A stretch of DNA of 64,000 bases, taken from Algoriphagus hitonicola (GTDB taxonomy: Bacteria > Bacteroidota > Bacteroidia > Cytophagales > Cyclobacteriaceae). Below the pieces are notes generated by a model, which was not told the origin of the DNA, searched no databases, and saw nothing but the letters and a program-made list of their open reading frames with translations. Of the stretch, positions 60,594 to 64,000 are shown piece after piece. The stretch is from the NCBI RefSeq assembly GCF_900113375.1, contig NZ_FOPC01000002.1, forward strand, positions 389,514 to 453,513, written 5' to 3'. Positions within the stretch are counted from its first letter, which is position 1, and each line of letters opens with the position of its first letter. The translations under genes and the position numbers were made by a program.

Positions 60594-61445
60594 TTATTCT
60601 CGACGAAAAGGCTCGTCTCGGTAATTTTTGAGTTCGACGATTTTGGAAGGTAAATTAAAACCTTCCTTAGCCAACCGCTCCAAAATTCTGATAATTACCT
60701 CGGATTTTACCGCAGCATCAGGAATCCGCGGGTCAAAGGTATCTACCCAAAAAGCCACTTGAAGATTCAGTGTGCTTTCCCCCAGGTTTTCCACCCAGGT
60801 GCTAGCCTTTTTGATTTCTTTCAATACTCCTTCCACATCATTGATTTCTTCTAAAATCAACCGCATGGCTTGTCTATAATCAGAGCCATAGTCCAGCCCT
60901 ATTGTAAAATCATAGCGCAAAAACCCATCGATGGTGAAATTGGTCAGCGGGTTTTTGATGATGGAAGCATTGGGAATAAATACATCCTTGCCATCCGGCG
61001 TTTTGATTTGTGTATCGCGGAGATTGAGCATGATGACCTTGCCGTTGATCCCATTAATATCCACGATATCACCGATTCGAAAGGGCCGCTTAAAGGCGAG
61101 TAATATTCCTGCCAAAAAATTTTCTCCGATGTCTTTCAGTGCAAAGCCGATGACAAAAGCAGTGATTCCTGCCCCTGCCAAAAGTCCCGACACTACTCCT
61201 GTCAACCCGACTACCCGAAAGACAATCATAAACCCGATCAATAAGATAATCAGTCTAAAAATCACAGAGAGAAAATTGGCCAAAAGAGGATCATCCATCC
61301 GCTTGACCAGCCTGGACTTAAGGAACTTCTGAAGGTAATTGGCGATAAAGAAGAAAGCCAACAGGATCAAAAGGGCAATGCCGGTGATTTTAAGTAGCTC
61401 CTGAATTCTCGGCCAATCAAAATTCATCGTTGTAAAAAATTCCAT
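60594..61445 (-). CDS. MscS-family mechanosensitive channel
   Basis: 283 residues from the ATG at 61445 (MEFFTTMNFDWPRI); an ATG 6 codons later is an alternative. Three membrane helices, the pore helix GAGITAFVIGFALKDIGENF with small residues, and the cytoplasmic beta domain (FKRPFRIGDIVDINGINGKV, RDTQIKTPDGKDVFIPNA). It gates to release osmolytes under hypo-osmotic shock. Length close to E. coli MscS (286). Confidence 0.93.
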   Translation of the reverse strand: MEFFTTMNFDWPRIQELLKITGIALLILLAFFFIANYLQKFLKSRLVKRMDDPLLANFLSVIFRLIILLIGFMIVFRVVGLTGVVSGLLAGAGITAFVIGFALKDIGENFLAGILLAFKRPFRIGDIVDINGINGKVIMLNLRDTQIKTPDGKDVFIPNASIIKNPLTNFTIDGFLRYDFTIGLDYGSDYRQAMRLILEEINDVEGVLKEIKKASTWVENLGESTLNLQVAFWVDTFDPRIPDAAVKSEVIIRILERLAKEGFNLPSKIVELKNYRDEPFRRE

Positions 61446-61557
61446 GTGCGGGAGGTTTGGTAGATTTCTAAAATACGAAAAGGCCAGCAATATTTCGAGA
61501 TCAGCGAGTTATAGTTCTTCTGATTGGAAGAATTATTTCACTCTACTTTGGGGTCTC

Positions 61558-61755
61558 ATGGAATCAAGCCAGGAAGATTTTGAATTCTTTGTACAGTTCT
61601 TTGGCGCTCCAATCAAAAAATTTAGCCTAAACGGTCTCTTCCAACAAGTCATGGACCGCTTTGATCTGGCCAGCTTCGCCATCTACGATGCTCTGGGAAG
61701 TTTGATTGAAAATCAGCCGGTAGAATTTCCGGAGAGTGGGGATCCTTTTGTATGA
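61558..61755 (+). CDS. Small hypothetical protein, 65 aa
   Basis: From the ATG at 61558 (MESSQEDFEFFVQFFGAP) an acidic, aromatic-rich peptide; the frame is open back to 61444, opposite the MscS start. No recognised domain, signal or membrane segment. It could be a real small protein or a remnant at the edge of the accessory region. Confidence 0.4.
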   Translation: MESSQEDFEFFVQFFGAPIKKFSLNGLFQQVMDRFDLASFAIYDALGSLIENQPVEFPESGDPFV

Positions 61756-61816
61756 AAAAATCGGCTTATAGCCGCTTTTATTATTGATTAAAGTGAAGAT
61801 TTTACCAAAACAAAGT

Positions 61817-62527
61817 TCAATAAAACTTTGCTAGTGAATCATAGAACTGCTTGTCTAATAATTTCAATCCTCTTGGCTTTTGAGTTCTATTTTTAACACT
61901 TACTCCACCAATCAAATTAATTTCAAGAACTGGTTGATCATCTTTGTTTCCAATAAGCTCAGGGATTGATTGGTAAACTGCATATCCTACATTCTCCTCA
62001 TTTTTCAAAATTTCAGGGTCCAGATCTTGCTTAGTGTAGAGTGTGGTGAATTTTCCTTCCACCACGAGATATTTTCGTGTGATATCCATAAAAATGGCTT
62101 CCCTTTTTTCATTAAGTGACTTTAGTTTTTTGTCCCCTAAAAATTCCAGCTCCCTTTCAACTCGCATTTGAAGCTTTTCGATTTCCTTTTTATATTTCAT
62201 ATAAAGGTTATGCCTCAAAACGGATTTAACATACATAAGGTGATGATCACCTGACATTTTCCCTTTCAAATCAGCCTGATAATCTTGGAAATCAATGGGT
62301 TCAGATTTATTGAATATATTATCCTGAATGTAAAGCAGCTTTTGAGTATCCTTTTTTATAGCTATCGCATGAGCTCTTTTTTTATTGTTTATGTAGTCGG
62401 AATACTTTCTATAGGCAAGGCCTGCCGTACAAATTATAATAACTGTTTGGATGAACATCGCCCCAGCCATTACCAGATTGGCTGATCCTCCGATTACAGC
62501 TGTCCAAAAATCCGTATCTGATACCAT
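61817..62527 (-). CDS. Hypothetical membrane-anchored protein, 236 aa
   Basis: Not recognised. An N-terminal membrane helix (AGAMFIQTVIIICTAGLAY, about residues 21-39) is followed by a lysine/glutamate-rich coiled-coil-like region (YMKYKKEIEKLQMRVERELEFLG) and a C-terminal globular part (PVLEINLIGGVSVKNRTQK). It lies in the AT-rich accessory stretch before HigBA, and its codon use is more AT rich than the core genes, which suggests acquired DNA. Confidence 0.65.
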   Translation of the reverse strand: MVSDTDFWTAVIGGSANLVMAGAMFIQTVIIICTAGLAYRKYSDYINNKKRAHAIAIKKDTQKLLYIQDNIFNKSEPIDFQDYQADLKGKMSGDHHLMYVKSVLRHNLYMKYKKEIEKLQMRVERELEFLGDKKLKSLNEKREAIFMDITRKYLVVEGKFTTLYTKQDLDPEILKNEENVGYAVYQSIPELIGNKDDQPVLEINLIGGVSVKNRTQKPRGLKLLDKQFYDSLAKFY

Positions 62528-62530
62528 AGT

Positions 62531-62715
62531 TTAAATCTTAATCCCCTTTTCCCTTAAATACCTCAGGCATTCATTGAGCCCGATTTGGTTTCCTTGGTCA
62601 AGATAAGAAATCACCAGCAAACAAGTCTCTTTTAGGTCACGCCGAGCTTCGAGTCGTCTCGGAGATGGTTGGGCTAGCAGAAAAATTAGCTTTTCGGAGA
62701 TGAAGACCCGGTATT
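62531..62715 (-). pseudogene. Possible gene remnant, C-terminal fragment
   Basis: The minus strand is open from about 62715 to a stop at 62531 and would encode about 61 residues ending in ARRDLKETCLLVISYLDQ and then NECLRYLREKGIKI, which looks like genuine protein; but no ATG, GTG or TTG start precedes the conserved-looking part. Its start would fall at the HigA stop. It is probably the tail of a lost gene. Confidence 0.3.
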
Positions 62716-63042
62716 TTAAGTGAGCTTAAGAAAGTTATCTTCAATTTTTACATTAAAATTGATTTCAGCTTTCAGTGCTTTAAACACTTTCATAATTGTA
62801 TCAATGGTTGCGCTGTTAGCACTTCTTTCAAGTTTTGAAATTTGAGCTTTCTGTACTCCAATCAGTTTTCCGAGTTCTTCTTGGGTCATGTGCCGCTCCA
62901 GCCTTGCTCTTTTTATCATTTTCCCCAAAACGTCCATTCGGAGCTCATATTCGTATTCATCCCTTTCTGATGTTCCCACTTTGCCGATATACTTATCCTT
63001 CATTTCGGCAAGAGTGTAGGTTTTGATTTCTTTAGTTGACAT
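62716..63042 (-). CDS. HigA-type antitoxin (XRE helix-turn-helix)
   Basis: 108 residues with a central XRE DNA-binding domain: RLERHMTQEELGKLIGVQKAQISKLERSA (residues about 47-75, HTH TQEELGKLIGVQKAQISKLE), followed by TIDTIMKVFKALKAEINF. It follows the HigB toxin gene by 4 bases, the toxin-first order of higBA. Expected to bind the toxin and repress the operon. Confidence 0.9.
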   Translation of the reverse strand: MSTKEIKTYTLAEMKDKYIGKVGTSERDEYEYELRMDVLGKMIKRARLERHMTQEELGKLIGVQKAQISKLERSANSATIDTIMKVFKALKAEINFNVKIEDNFLKLT

Positions 63043-63046
63043 AAGG

Positions 63047-63415
63047 TTATTTTTTGCGTTTGTTTTCGAAGTAGTTGTCTTTAAGTCTTAATGCACGGTC
63101 AATTTCATTTTTGGGAACTTTGTCGACTTTTTTTATAAATCCGTGGGTGGCAATTACCAACGTATTTTTCTTATCTGATTTATCCCAAAATGCCAATAAT
63201 CTAATTTGAAGTCCTCCGTAATAGGTTCGAAATTCCCAAATGTCATGTTGAAGTTTCTTCAAAAGCCTAGGGTCATTGGTCTGTTCAGCTAAATCAATAT
63301 TGTAAAAGATTTTTTTGAGTGTCTTTGGATCTAGTTCGGCTAGGAATTTATCAGCTTCTTCTAAAAATAAAGTTTCTAAAAATAGAAACAAATTTTTATC
63401 TTTTTTTGTCTGCAT
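63047..63415 (-). CDS. HigB-type toxin (Gp49-like / RelE superfamily)
   Basis: 122 residues. The phage-derived Gp49-like/RelE fold is seen in EEADKFLAELDPKTLKKIFYN, LQHDIWEFRTYYGGLQIRLLAFWDK and VIATHGFIKKVDKVPKNEID, with the conserved IWEFR and HGF..K motifs. Such toxins are ribosome-dependent mRNA interferases. It is upstream of higA and lies near an IS3-type element, a typical mobile-gene context. Confidence 0.9.
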   Translation of the reverse strand: MQTKKDKNLFLFLETLFLEEADKFLAELDPKTLKKIFYNIDLAEQTNDPRLLKKLQHDIWEFRTYYGGLQIRLLAFWDKSDKKNTLVIATHGFIKKVDKVPKNEIDRALRLKDNYFENKRKK

Positions 63416-63806
63416 TCATTCAGTTTTGACAATGAGCTTCAAAAAATGGTCTTCAAATACGGTTTTGATGGAATAGACCCTATATCTGGTTAAAAACAGA
63501 AAAGCCCCGCAAAATTGCGAGGCTTTGGATTTACCTCCTAATGGGAGGCCACAAGTGGGACTTGAACCTGCTGACTGCGCAATGCAGGCAGGCCCGCACG
63601 TCCAAAAGGACACAAGATTTTAACTGTCCAAGGATTTTAAAAATCTTCTACCTGAACTTGTCTTCAGTTGGATTTACTACAAAAAACTGGACAATATTTT
63701 TAAGCCTGTTTTTGAATTGATTTAATGCCGCCTGCCGCGGGGCTACTCAACTAATCAGTGGGATTTAGAAAAAAAATCCCCCTGATTAGTTCGAGTTCAG
63801 TTTTCT
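63416..63806. other. Gene-free flank with terminator-like stem and tRNA-like fragment
   Basis: No supported gene. AAAGCCCCGC (63501-63510) and GCGAGGCTTT (63517-63526) form a stem of terminator type. Around 63558-63567 the plus strand holds GGGACTTGAACC, which is the complement of a tRNA T-loop (GGTTCAAGTCCC), but the stem on the other side pairs only partly (3 of 5) and no other tRNA arm fits, so it is a fragment at best. The right part is the probable flank of the IS. Confidence 0.35.
63750..63790 (-). terminator. Long stem-loop downstream of the transposase stop
   Basis: ACTAATCAG-T-GGGATTT (63750-63766) pairs with AAATCCC-C-CTGATTAGT (63774-63790), 16 of 17 positions, with an AGAAAAA loop. 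It lies 17 bases beyond the transposase stop and could be a terminator or a protective hairpin of the IS. Confidence 0.6.
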
Positions 63807-64000
63807 TCATGCGGCCTTTGTTTTTGTTGTTTCTCCGAACTGCTCAGGAGTGAGGTAATTCAGGTAGGAATGTTTTCTTTCTTTGTTGTACCAGATTTCG
63901 ATGAACTCAAAGAGTTCAACCTGTATCTGTCTAACGTTCAATACCGGAAGCTGGTAGATCAGCTCAGATTTGATGATTTTAAAGAAGTTTTCTGCCACGG
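63807..64000 (-). mobile_element. IS3-family transposase, C-terminal part (gene runs off the right edge)
   Basis: The last 63 codons of an IS3 OrfB-type integrase-core transposase: MAENFFKIIKSELIY carries the catalytic glutamate region and IEIWYNKERKHSYLNYLTPEQF is the characteristic C-terminal block of IS3/IS150-like transposases. The start and the rest of the DDE core lie right of the window. The end of the IS probably lies within about 120 bases left of the stop; I could not fix the terminal repeat. Confidence 0.88.

Noticed and set aside
63416..63613. A 65-codon minus-strand frame upstream of HigB
   Set aside because: Runs through the tRNA-like fragment and a terminator-like stem; composition (Cys/Ser/Gly rich, no family) does not look like a protein.

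Overview
The window reads as a chromosomal segment of a pigmented member of the Bacteroidota, most likely of the Cyclobacteriaceae (Algoriphagus-like). The grounds are: many N-terminal lipoprotein signals, a carboxypeptidase-like-domain TonB receptor, SecA of about 1130 residues without a C-terminal zinc motif, promoters of the Bacteroidota type (TTTG-N~20-TAnnTTTG), few Shine-Dalgarno sequences, and a carotenoid cluster with a fused CrtYc-CrtYd lycopene cyclase. The genus is an inference; no rRNA is present.

Layout. 0-8 kb: the end of rsmI, an inositol-monophosphatase, an AEC transporter, a glyA-tatC-rpiB operon, a PLP decarboxylase and a small outer-membrane protein. 7.9-8.1 kb: a 196-bp element bounded by inverted repeats. 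8-19 kb: a TonB receptor, then the carotenoid region on the minus strand in two transcription units, ECF sigma-crtI-crtB-crtYcd-ispH-crtW and cruF-crtZ-CarH-like regulator. A DUF4286-tspO pair diverges from cruF. 19.1-29.5 kb: nine consecutive paralogous lipoproteins of about 380 residues (DUF4221-like, beta-propeller-like), one of them frameshifted. 29.5-30 kb: a non-coding stretch with degenerate repeats. 30-42 kb: TRIC channel, methyltransferase, patatin, a VOC-AOS-serine hydrolase operon, a tandem of two small membrane proteins, CRY-DASH, a YdjC deacetylase followed by a glycoside hydrolase behind two identical palindromes, a decayed PIN toxin with its antitoxin, and a decayed thioredoxin-like gene. 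42-61 kb: a DUF5916 protein, DUF1304-FAH-YjbQ operon, an rRNA methyltransferase, a RES/Xre toxin-antitoxin pair, a two-component system, S1/P1 nuclease, secA-SPOR lipoprotein-M20 amidohydrolase, dapF, an exported superoxide dismutase, MazG-like hydrolase and MscS. 61-64 kb: accessory DNA with HigBA, gene remnants and the end of an IS3-family transposase.

How it fits together. IspH supplies isoprenoid precursors; CrtB and CrtI make lycopene; CrtYcd cyclises one or both ends; CrtW, CrtZ and CruF add keto, hydroxy and 1',2'-hydroxy groups. This enzyme set fits a monocyclic ketocarotenoid of the flexixanthin type. The regulator next to it keeps the B12-binding signature of the CarH/LitR light sensors, and the promoter of the adjacent ECF sigma factor has a palindrome laid over its -7 box. 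TspO and CRY-DASH in the same window strengthen a light and oxidative-stress theme, as does the superoxide dismutase with a Tat signal and lipobox.

The two observations I would follow up first are the nine-gene lipoprotein array and the putative CarH-ECF light switch, whose photochemical histidine appears to be replaced by glutamine.
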